From the NCBI GenBank assembly GCA_900755095.1, contig CAAEFE010000083.1, positions 1 through 24,181 on the forward strand: DNA of 24,181 nucleotides, given 5' to 3'. Positions within the stretch are counted from its first letter, which is position 1, and each line of letters opens with the position of its first letter. The translations under genes were made by a program, and so were the position numbers. Positions 8,095 to 16,313 of this stretch are shown in pieces. Source of the DNA: an uncultured Bacteroides sp. GTDB lineage: Bacteria > Bacteroidota > Bacteroidia > Bacteroidales > Bacteroidaceae. Under the pieces are notes generated by a model. The model was not told the origin of the DNA. It worked only from the letters and a program-made list of their open reading frames with translations, and searched no databases.

Positions 8095-9112
8095 AAATAT
8101 TGCGCTGCTGTTTTCCTGCGTATTATTAAGCATATCGTGTGTCGATAAATATTTGCCGGATAGTTTGGATGCTTTCGACAGAGACGTCAATTTTACTACA
8201 AAACTATATCGTCCTCAACTAGGAAAAAATACTTTGATGTCCGACAACTTTTCATCGGGTAATTCAACGCTTCCTCTTACTTTCGAAATATCACGAATCG
8301 TGAGGGCCGACGGAAGTCCTGCACCTGAATTGACGGAATATTTCCCGGTAAAAGTTTGGAAAACTCCATATATGGGTACCGAAAAGTCTATAGAAGAAAT
8401 AGAAGCTAAAAGAGAAATAGAATATCGTACTCTTTTTCAGGTTAAAAAGCATTCCGGAGAATTTATGATGTGGTCCAATGCCGAATCTTCTTTTGTGCAG
8501 TGTGCTCCGAGTGACGGTTATATTTTTGATGTGCTGGTGAAAAACTCGGGAGGATATAAAACTTTTACCGATATGCAGCTTATACCTGTCAGAGAAAGTG
8601 ATTACGAACCGAGTATATACGATCCGGAAACAGGGTTGGTGCAGGGACAGGACTATGTTACACCAAATTCGTTAACCCTTTTTCAAACAGAAAGTGGAGA
8701 CTATATGTTTCCTGAAGATGTACATATTTATTTTCGTGAGAACCAAGATAATGATGATGATGTAAAAAGTTTGACTTTTCGTTTTTATGGACCGGATTAT
8801 ACACCGATCTCTCCTTCATCTTTTAATCAGACAGACTGGGCTAATCTGATTCATGGTTTCAACATGGAGAAAACAGATGAATATGTAAAGTACGATGTAG
8901 TTTATCCGATGCCATTGGTTGAAATGAAATCAAAATATACCAATAAAGATGGTAATAGAATAAATGTCAATTTTTTATATGACCGTATTACAGCAAGTGG
9001 TTATCGTATGACATCCACTATGTCATTTGAATTTGCGATATACAAGGAAGCTCATTGGGAGATAATAGTTGTATTTACAGCAGGAGCCCCCTTGTTTGAA
9101 GATGGAAAATAA
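8072..9112 (+). CDS. Surface lipoprotein, probably DUF5007 family
   Basis: A 346-residue lipoprotein starting at 8072 (or 8078), inside the end of the preceding gene (23-base overlap), which suggests translational coupling. An upstream in-frame ATG at 7982 gives a leader without signal-peptide logic and was not chosen. The lipobox is SISC (Cys23). The rest is a beta-rich soluble protein (LYRPQLGKNTL, PLTFEISRIVRADGSPAPEL, YDVVYPMPL, NVNFLYDRITASGYR). It resembles proteins annotated DUF5007, often found beside SusC/SusD and FAS1 genes. I recall this family with moderate confidence only. There is no enzymatic motif that I can see; a ligand-binding role on the surface is the simplest guess. Confidence 0.65.
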   Translation: MAMNIRSKNIALLFSCVLLSISCVDKYLPDSLDAFDRDVNFTTKLYRPQLGKNTLMSDNFSSGNSTLPLTFEISRIVRADGSPAPELTEYFPVKVWKTPYMGTEKSIEEIEAKREIEYRTLFQVKKHSGEFMMWSNAESSFVQCAPSDGYIFDVLVKNSGGYKTFTDMQLIPVRESDYEPSIYDPETGLVQGQDYVTPNSLTLFQTESGDYMFPEDVHIYFRENQDNDDDVKSLTFRFYGPDYTPISPSSFNQTDWANLIHGFNMEKTDEYVKYDVVYPMPLVEMKSKYTNKDGNRINVNFLYDRITASGYRMTSTMSFEFAIYKEAHWEIIVVFTAGAPLFEDGK

Positions 9113-9135
9113 CTAATTAATACCATGATTCTAAT

Positions 9136-12100
9136 ATGAGAAATATATTTAAATATGGCTTGTTGGCTATGGCGATTGCCGTCACCTCGGTTGGTGTTCG
9201 GGCTCAGGATATTCCTGTCAGTGGTGTAGTCAAAGATAAAAGCAATAATTCTACATTGCCTTATGCTTCTGTTATTGTTAAAAATGAAAGTGGAAAAACG
9301 GTGCCTCAGCTTTCAACCACAACTGATGATAACGGACGATTCTCTACAAAAGTTAAGAGTGGTTACCGACTTGTATTCTCTTTCCTGGCGTTCGACAGTC
9401 TTTCAGTCAAAGTTACTAAACCTTCAGAACGCATGCAAATATATCTGAGTCCGACAGAGAATATGCTTGATGAAACAGTTGTAGTCGGATTTAAAAGAGT
9501 TAGCAAGGCTGCGGTAACAGCATCGGTTACGGTTATTAAAGCAGAAGATCTGGTCAATACTCCTGTTGCTAATCCAATGGAGTTGCTTCAAGGGCGTGTT
9601 CCCGGATTAAATATTCAGATGAATAATGGTACTCCCGGAGGTCTTCCAAGTTTTTCAATTCGAGGAGTCTCGGATATTTCCGTTCAATCTTCCGGTGATG
9701 GCGAGTTTATGATGGGGCTGACTCCTCCTTTGTTTGTAGTTGACGGTATACCGCAGGAAGACGTAACGGGCTATGATGCAGCTGGTTTGCTGTCAGGTGC
9801 AACAGTCAGTCCGTTGGCTATGATTCCACTTGAAGATATTGCGAATATCCAAGTATTGAAAGATGCAGCTGCAACCTCTCTGTATGGTTCAAAAGGTGCT
9901 TACGGAGTAATTCTTATAGAGACCAAAAGAGGAGAAACAGCCAAACCGAAAGTTTCTTATTCAGCTAACTTTGTAGTCAAAACCCCACCGAGGTTGAGAG
10001 ATGTACTTGCAGGCGGGGCGGAGAGAGCGCTTAGAATTATGCAAATTTTGGGAAATGATACATCCGCCTATCACGGATATAATGAAATCCATAAATTGCA
10101 GGCACTGTCAGATAGCTTGAATCCTTATTACAATAATAATACGGATTGGCAGGGTGTCTTTTATCAGACGACTTACAATCAAACTCATAATCTTAGTTTC
10201 TCTGGTAAACCCAATGAGAAATTTGACTATAAGATCAATGCAAACTATTATACGGAAAAAGGAATTGTGAAAAACACGGACTTTAACCGATATGGTATCA
10301 GGGCAGCAGTAGGATATAAGCCTAATGATAGATTTCATTTGAATCTAAACCTTGCCACTACATTAACCCGAAACAGTAATGGTAGTGGAAATGCTTTCTC
10401 ACAATCCGGCGTAGCCGCAGGTTCGGCAGCTTCTTCCTTGTTACCTCCACCGTCTATGTATACAGCTTCTAATTCTGCATTGTCTGTTTTTTCTGTCCAG
10501 GCAGATAATCAGAATGTAGTCTATGATGCAAGTATGAATATCATGTATCTGTTGCCATTTGATATAAGATGGAGAAGTACTTTAGGATATAAATACGGAA
10601 CTGTGGAGAATGAGAAATTTACGCCGGGTATTTTGAATGCCAATAGGGCTACTTGGAATAACGGTAGTGAATATAGTTATAATATGTATGTTCGTTCATT
10701 ATTGTCAAGAACCGTAAAATTGGGAATTGTAAATTTTGATTTACAGGGAGGTTTTGAACTTTCATCCGAAAAGTATAGCGGTAACTTTATTATGCTAAAT
10801 GGATTGGCAAGTGACCATATATGGTCGTCCGGTATGCCGTCCATGGCAGCTGGAAGGTCGAATTTTTCAGATAAAAAGAATACGTTTGCACTTATTATAG
10901 ATCCTCAGTTATCGCTGCCTGGTGGGAAATACGTATTTACTCCCAATATTCGTCCTGAAATAAATTCATCTTATGGGTCGCAGGCGAAATGGGCAATAAA
11001 TCCTTCATTAGGATTTCGCTGGAACTTCAGCCGTGAATCTTTTGCTAAAAAATGGAAGTTTCTGGATGCCGGAGCTCTTCGTGTAACTTGGGGACGTAGT
11101 ACCACTTATAAAGCTAGTATTTATGATATATGGGGAAGTTACAATCTGAGCAAAGATACTTATAATGGAGTTTCTATTATTCCTATTGATAAAAACGCTA
11201 TGCCGAATCCGGATTTGAAGCCGGTAACGTCAACATCATGGAATCTCGGAACAGACTTATCATTCCTTAATAATAAAATTATGTTCGTTGCCGAGGCGTA
11301 TTACAAACAAATTGACAATCAGCTAAGTTCGATAGAGTTGGCTAACCACAATGCTTTTAATTCCGTAAGAAGTACGAAAACGAGTCTGGTTAACTATGGA
11401 TTGGAGTTTTCGTTGAACGTCCGTCCGTTGTCAAGGCAAAGTAATTGGGATTTGAATGTAGCGACTTCACTGGCAATTAATAAAGACGTGATCGCAAAGC
11501 TGCCTAACGAGGTGCGGCAGATTATTAACAGTGATGCGGAAGTGGTGAATAAATTAGGTTCTAACGCGATGGGGAATTATCTCTATGTGTATAAAGGCGT
11601 ATATGCGACTGACGAAGACGTGCCTGTTAATCCGCTGACCGGAGAACGCTTGCGGATGGGAGGGAATACTTCTACTCAAGCATACTTTAAGGCGGGAGAC
11701 CCTATTTGGGTGGATGTAAATGGTGATTATATCATCGATGAAAAAGACAAGGTGATTGTAGGTAATTCACAGCCGCGAATGACCGGTGGTATTAGTATCA
11801 ATCTTCGTTATAAAGCGTTTTCTATCAACACTAACTGCTCGTTTACGTTGAGACGTGATATTATCAACAAGGCTCTGGCAGACCGTTTTAGGGCTTATGG
11901 AACACCTGTAGCAGGTAAGGTGAACCTTACAGGTAGTGGAGCTTTAACACCTATTGAGGCATATAATTTCTGGACAGAAGATAATATCTATGCCCAATAT
12001 CCTAATCCGTTTGATTATACCCGTTCAAGTATTATTCAGCCTTTCAGATACGACCAGACATTGTTTATGGAAGATGGCTCTTATTTTAAAATTAACGGTA

Positions 12101-12306
12101 TATCTGTGGCTTATACTATTCCAAAGAAAATGCTGGATTTTTTTAGGATCAGCCGATGTCAGCTTAATTTTAGTATGAACAATATTTATACTTTCTCCAA
12201 ATATTCAGGCATCAATCCCGAAAATGTAAACAATTTGGGATATGACACATCCGGTGGTTATCCCAATGGTCGTACTGTGACATTTGGTGTCTCAATGGAT
12301 TTTTAG
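9136..12306 (+). CDS. SusC-like TonB-dependent outer-membrane transporter, full-length form
   Basis: A 1056-residue SusC/RagA-family channel with the full domain set: signal peptide (residues 1-23, cut before QDIPVSG), carboxypeptidase-regulatory-like domain (about 24-108, VSGVVKDKSNNSTLPYASV), TonB-box-type segment DETVVVGF (112-119), and plug (about 125-275, LLQGRVPGLNIQMNNGTPGG, FSIRGVSD, FVVDGIP, IQVLKDAAATSLYGSKGAYG). A barrel ending in FGVSMDF completes it. A DVNGDYIIDEKDK loop near residue 860 parallels the one in the first SusC. Its length is typical. It opens the second cassette, 23 bases after the preceding gene and 24 before its SusD partner. Substrate import driven by TonB is established for the family; the substrate is unknown. 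Confidence 0.96.
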   Translation: MRNIFKYGLLAMAIAVTSVGVRAQDIPVSGVVKDKSNNSTLPYASVIVKNESGKTVPQLSTTTDDNGRFSTKVKSGYRLVFSFLAFDSLSVKVTKPSERMQIYLSPTENMLDETVVVGFKRVSKAAVTASVTVIKAEDLVNTPVANPMELLQGRVPGLNIQMNNGTPGGLPSFSIRGVSDISVQSSGDGEFMMGLTPPLFVVDGIPQEDVTGYDAAGLLSGATVSPLAMIPLEDIANIQVLKDAAATSLYGSKGAYGVILIETKRGETAKPKVSYSANFVVKTPPRLRDVLAGGAERALRIMQILGNDTSAYHGYNEIHKLQALSDSLNPYYNNNTDWQGVFYQTTYNQTHNLSFSGKPNEKFDYKINANYYTEKGIVKNTDFNRYGIRAAVGYKPNDRFHLNLNLATTLTRNSNGSGNAFSQSGVAAGSAASSLLPPPSMYTASNSALSVFSVQADNQNVVYDASMNIMYLLPFDIRWRSTLGYKYGTVENEKFTPGILNANRATWNNGSEYSYNMYVRSLLSRTVKLGIVNFDLQGGFELSSEKYSGNFIMLNGLASDHIWSSGMPSMAAGRSNFSDKKNTFALIIDPQLSLPGGKYVFTPNIRPEINSSYGSQAKWAINPSLGFRWNFSRESFAKKWKFLDAGALRVTWGRSTTYKASIYDIWGSYNLSKDTYNGVSIIPIDKNAMPNPDLKPVTSTSWNLGTDLSFLNNKIMFVAEAYYKQIDNQLSSIELANHNAFNSVRSTKTSLVNYGLEFSLNVRPLSRQSNWDLNVATSLAINKDVIAKLPNEVRQIINSDAEVVNKLGSNAMGNYLYVYKGVYATDEDVPVNPLTGERLRMGGNTSTQAYFKAGDPIWVDVNGDYIIDEKDKVIVGNSQPRMTGGISINLRYKAFSINTNCSFTLRRDIINKALADRFRAYGTPVAGKVNLTGSGALTPIEAYNFWTEDNIYAQYPNPFDYTRSSIIQPFRYDQTLFMEDGSYFKINGISVAYTIPKKMLDFFRISRCQLNFSMNNIYTFSKYSGINPENVNNLGYDTSGGYPNGRTVTFGVSMDF

Positions 12307-12330
12307 ATGAACGATTAAATATAGAAGAAT

Positions 12331-13842
12331 ATGAAAAATATAGTTTTAATAATGACTTTGATAGTATCTTGCCTGTTTGCCGGTTGTGACTCGCTTGCAA
12401 ATAAGAGTGAAGATAAATTATCGGGTGATGATTTTTGGGCGCAGGGAAATGAGACGAATGCGGAAGCTTTTTTGTTAAGCATATACAATTCGTTTCGGAA
12501 TGCAACAATGTCACAACGTCCTTTCCTTACGTATAGCGGAGATATGCGGTGCGCTCCAATAACAGCCTACAGCACTGGGGATAAATATGTAGCTTATCTG
12601 GCTAACAACGATATGGGTGAATTGCGTAATACATATCCCGATGATGCTAGGGGCGGTTTAATAATGCAATGGGATGTGTTTTATACTGCTATTCAGGATG
12701 CCAATATTCTGCTTGCTGAGATAGACAAAGTGCCCGGTATGGATGGATTGAAACGGAGTCGTTTTAAGGCAGAAGCTATTTTCATGCGTAACTTGTCTTA
12801 TTTCTTCATCGTAAGGGCTTTTGGAGATGTGCCTTATTATACAAATGCCTATAATGAAGCTCCCTTGCCAAGAACCAATATGGTTATAGTTTTGCAAAAT
12901 TGCCTTGCTGACTTACAACCTTTGCTTGACGATGATCCGGGAGCGGAAGTACTACCATGGTCATATTCATCTTATTCGAGCAAAGGGATTAGAGCCTCTA
13001 GAGGTTCTGTCATTGCGCTGATGATGCATATAAACTTGTGGCTTGTACAGTTTGATGCACAAAATAAAGAGCAATATTATAGGAATGTTGTTTCGCTAGG
13101 CGAGGAACTGGAACGTAACAATGGAGCTTATTCATTACTTGATATAAATAGAAGTTCCGTGATTTTCGCAGGAGGGTCAGACGAAGGCTTGTTTGAGATT
13201 GCACAAAATATAAATTTCAATGAGATATTTATGATGAATGCAAAGTTTTCTGATAATGTTTCCTATTCCTGTCTGAACAAGTATACACCAGTGTTCTGTT
13301 ATTCAGGAGATTATCTAATGAGTCTGTTCCCTATGTATGAAGATGATGCGAGAAAAGAATTATGGTTTGACGAAAAGATATATTCTACTTCGGTTTCAAG
13401 TTCTGCTCCTAAGGAAATCAAGAAATTTTGGAATATTGATACTTATGGAAACGGAACAATTACGTCCAACTCCGGCAATCAAATAGTATTCCGTTATGCA
13501 GGTGCACTTTTGTTGTATGCTGAAGCTCTTGCCGCTTTGGGGACTAACGATACGAAAGCCTGCGAATTACTCAATCGGGTCCGCAATAGGGCACATGCTT
13601 CCGAAATAAATACCTCGGGTAGTGAACTGATGGATGCTATTTTCTGGGAACGCTGCAGAGAGCTTATCGGTGAAGGACATTACTATTATGATTTGGTTCG
13701 TACAGGAAAGGTGTATAACAGAAACTATTGTATGAATCCGATGACGCGTACTAATTTCAATGTGGGGGCATGGACATGGCCTATTCATCGTAATGCGTTG
13801 AAAAACAACACACAGATTGGATTGAATTTATTTTGGGAGTAA
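12331..13842 (+). CDS. SusD/RagB-like surface lipoprotein (second pair)
   Basis: A 503-residue SusD-family protein, partner of the SusC encoded just upstream. It has a lipobox LFAGC with Cys19. The N-terminal region includes RSRFKAEAIFMRNLSYFFIVRAFGDVPYYT, and the C-terminal part contains LLYAEALAALG, LLNRVRNRAH, WERCRELIGEGHYYYDLVRTGK and the ending LNLFWE, parallel to the first SusD (NEFWK). It covers the channel as a hinged lid and contributes to ligand binding on the cell surface. It differs clearly from the first SusD, so the two pairs probably do not bind exactly the same thing. Confidence 0.95.
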   Translation: MKNIVLIMTLIVSCLFAGCDSLANKSEDKLSGDDFWAQGNETNAEAFLLSIYNSFRNATMSQRPFLTYSGDMRCAPITAYSTGDKYVAYLANNDMGELRNTYPDDARGGLIMQWDVFYTAIQDANILLAEIDKVPGMDGLKRSRFKAEAIFMRNLSYFFIVRAFGDVPYYTNAYNEAPLPRTNMVIVLQNCLADLQPLLDDDPGAEVLPWSYSSYSSKGIRASRGSVIALMMHINLWLVQFDAQNKEQYYRNVVSLGEELERNNGAYSLLDINRSSVIFAGGSDEGLFEIAQNINFNEIFMMNAKFSDNVSYSCLNKYTPVFCYSGDYLMSLFPMYEDDARKELWFDEKIYSTSVSSSAPKEIKKFWNIDTYGNGTITSNSGNQIVFRYAGALLLYAEALAALGTNDTKACELLNRVRNRAHASEINTSGSELMDAIFWERCRELIGEGHYYYDLVRTGKVYNRNYCMNPMTRTNFNVGAWTWPIHRNALKNNTQIGLNLFWE

Positions 13843-13868
13843 CTCTGATAAACTTAAAATGTATAGAT

Positions 13869-14591
13869 ATGAAAAATAATATCAAATTATGGAAGAAAAT
13901 TGTCGGATGTTGCCTTTTGGCAGTACTCATGTACAATTGTGCCGATGATAGTTATTTAATTGATGGTGGAAAAGCGAACCCTTATTATAATGGGAATATG
14001 ATGCAATATTTGCAATCAAGACCCGATTATTTTAAAGATTTGGTGGAAGTCATCCGGCTGTCCGGTATGGAAGATGTTTTTGAAGACGAACAAATTACCT
14101 TTTTTGCACCTACCGATTGGTCAATCCGTGGTAGTTTTAATTATCTGAACCGTATTTGGTATCGTATGGGGCATGATAGCATCAAGAGTTTTAGTCAGAT
14201 AAAACCGGAAGTCTGGCGTGAAATGCTGTCAATGTACATTGTAAAAGATAAATATTTGCTGAAAGATATACCTCAAATTGATACGACTGCCATAGCAGCC
14301 TATCCGGGACAGGCATTTTTATCTTATGGTCAGCAGCCTATGAACATGGGTGTTGTTTATTATGATGCAAACAATGTGAAATATGCCGGTGCAAGACAAA
14401 TCATATACTCTTATGTCTATGATTTCACTATAGGAGATATGAAAAACGCTTATGTAGCAACATCTGATATACAACCGACTAACGGAGTGGTACATGTACT
14501 CAGATTAACCGATCATGCATTTGGTTTTGAACCATATCTTTTCGCTACCAAAGCTATAAATGCGACAATAGAAACAGAACCGGATAATTAA
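13869..14591 (+). CDS. FAS1 (fasciclin)-domain lipoprotein, second cassette
   Basis: A 240-residue lipoprotein. The ATG at 13869 is preferred over the frame's first ATG (13833), which lies inside the SusD gene and gives no signal peptide. The lipobox is LMYNC (Cys24). FAS1 motif H1 is ITFFAPTDWSI (residues 76-86) and H2 is NGVVHVL (205-211), followed by DHAFGFEPYLF. That tail matches HSFGFDEFIYVF of the first FAS1 protein, so the two are paralogues at equivalent positions in their cassettes. It is probably surface-exposed and associated with the second SusC/SusD pair; its ligand is unknown. Confidence 0.83.
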   Translation: MKNNIKLWKKIVGCCLLAVLMYNCADDSYLIDGGKANPYYNGNMMQYLQSRPDYFKDLVEVIRLSGMEDVFEDEQITFFAPTDWSIRGSFNYLNRIWYRMGHDSIKSFSQIKPEVWREMLSMYIVKDKYLLKDIPQIDTTAIAAYPGQAFLSYGQQPMNMGVVYYDANNVKYAGARQIIYSYVYDFTIGDMKNAYVATSDIQPTNGVVHVLRLTDHAFGFEPYLFATKAINATIETEPDN

Positions 14592-14611
14592 CTATAAATA
14601 AAGATAGTACA

Positions 14612-16297
14612 ATGAAACATATTACCATCTATTCGTTAATGATTGTTTGCTCCGTATTCACTTCGTTATTGGTAACATCCTGTAACAGTGATCTGAACAG
14701 CAATATTAAAGATGATCCGTACAGTGGAGGAAAAGCTCCGCTTGGAATCGGTTTGCTGGCTGAATCTCCTTCTCCGGAAAGCGCTTATCCCAATGATACG
14801 GTTGTATTCAAAGCAAAAGGGATGTTGAACTGGTGTGATCCGCAATCAGGACGTTACGATTTCAAGTTCTATATTTCTGATGAAGAAACTAAAATTGTAA
14901 CTGCTACCGACACGACAATCACCGTGAAAGTACCTGGAAATCTTAGTTCGGGTACGGCTTATATTGTATTGAAAGAACAGGTTTTCTATGGACCTCGTCT
15001 CACTGTATTAGGAAATATTAAGATAGATCAGTCATACGGCTTTAAAGGCACTTCGGGACCTATTTACGATTGTGCGGAACATTATTCAAAAGCACGGGTA
15101 TATTATCCTGTTGGCGACTATATGCAGGCCTACTACAATGAAAATAGCTCGCAGAGGTTTTCTTGTATATCTATGGTTTTGACAGACGGCTCTGTATCGG
15201 GAAAATGGGTAACTGACTTCAAACTTGATCCTGGTCAGGGAGCCGGCATTGATCTGGCCAATCCGGGAGTGACAGATATTGAATGTTACCTTAATTCATT
15301 TACTTATTTTCCTAGTGACCACAGGGTTCTTCTGTCGGGTAAATTTTCAGAATACGGCTGGGATAAGTTGCCGGTCAATAACATCACGATAGCTACTAAT
15401 GAAGTAGCCTCGTATTATAAAACTGTAGCGCTGCCTTCGAAAAAGAATAATACAAGCATAAATTGTAAGATACCGGTATTCAACGGGGGAACTCTTGAAG
15501 CGCCTGTCCGTACATTTATAACTTCCAATGAGAAGGTGGTAGCAGTAGGAAATATTACAAACTACTGTCGTATTAATACCGAAAAATCCTATGCTGAGAG
15601 TATGGTTTTGGATTATTCGAAGGTTGCAAGTGTATTGCGTATGTCAAGGACTGGAGAACTTGATGATAGCTATCGCAGGGATGCAGAAGGAGTTGTCGGG
15701 CAGATTTTAGATGCTTGTATGGTCGAAAGTGACGGTATTGTCATAGTAGGGACATTTAGCAGTTTCGATGGACAGTCTGTGAAGAATATTGTGAAGTTGA
15801 ATGCCGAAGGTACCCTTGATGAAACTTTTATGAGAAACATCGGTACGGGCGCAAATGGAAGTATTACTAAAATCCGGTACAATAAAAACAAAAAGAAAAT
15901 CCTTATAACTGGGGAGTTTTCTGAGTTCAACGGTATTCCTGCACAGAGTGTAGTTATGTTGAATGATGATGGCACACGTGATGAAATTTTCAAGATCGGA
16001 AAAATGGAAGGAGGATTGGCCAATTTTGCCTGTCTGCTTGATAATGATAATATTGTTGTTTCAGGTGCGTTTACGAAATACGATGGTGTAACTCGCCGTG
16101 GTTTCCTTATATTGGGTCGTGATGGAAAGGCGCTGCAACAATTTAATGTGCCGGGCATCTTCCAGGGTGAACTCTACAAAGTAATTGAAACTCGTACTTC
16201 GACCAATTCAAACGGATTGCTGCTGCTTGGTGATTTCAGTCGTTTTGATGGTAATATGGTTCGCAATGCGATGATGATAGAAGTTGATTATGAATAA
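14612..16297 (+). CDS. Lipoprotein with DUF5008-like N-terminal domain and delta-60/DUF5122-like propeller repeats
   Basis: A 561-residue lipoprotein (LVTSC, Cys24). Residues about 43-140 form an IPT/TIG-like beta domain of the DUF5008 type (APLGIGLLAESPSPESAYPNDTVVFKAKG, DTTITVKVPGNLSSGTAYIVL, GPRLTVLG). The rest carries repeats with the motif GxFxxFDG: 380-387 (GTFSSFDG), 434-441 (GEFSEFNG), 485-492 (GAFTKYDG), 540-547 (GDFSRFDG), spaced 51-55 residues. A degenerate copy lies at 243 (GKFSEYGW). LNAEGTLDETF-type segments follow the first repeats. This is the pattern of delta-60 (DUF5122) beta-propeller repeats. A rigid surface binding or scaffold protein is likely. It occupies the place held by the DUF5007-like gene in the first cassette. 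Confidence 0.82.
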   Translation: MKHITIYSLMIVCSVFTSLLVTSCNSDLNSNIKDDPYSGGKAPLGIGLLAESPSPESAYPNDTVVFKAKGMLNWCDPQSGRYDFKFYISDEETKIVTATDTTITVKVPGNLSSGTAYIVLKEQVFYGPRLTVLGNIKIDQSYGFKGTSGPIYDCAEHYSKARVYYPVGDYMQAYYNENSSQRFSCISMVLTDGSVSGKWVTDFKLDPGQGAGIDLANPGVTDIECYLNSFTYFPSDHRVLLSGKFSEYGWDKLPVNNITIATNEVASYYKTVALPSKKNNTSINCKIPVFNGGTLEAPVRTFITSNEKVVAVGNITNYCRINTEKSYAESMVLDYSKVASVLRMSRTGELDDSYRRDAEGVVGQILDACMVESDGIVIVGTFSSFDGQSVKNIVKLNAEGTLDETFMRNIGTGANGSITKIRYNKNKKKILITGEFSEFNGIPAQSVVMLNDDGTRDEIFKIGKMEGGLANFACLLDNDNIVVSGAFTKYDGVTRRGFLILGRDGKALQQFNVPGIFQGELYKVIETRTSTNSNGLLLLGDFSRFDGNMVRNAMMIEVDYE

Positions 16298-16313
16298 CTT
16301 ATTATGAAATACA

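Noticed and set aside
7828..8190. Minus-strand open frames such as this one and others of 60-160 codons across the operon
   Set aside because: They lie inside well-supported genes, have no recognisable domains and no own start context; they are shadows of the coding strand.
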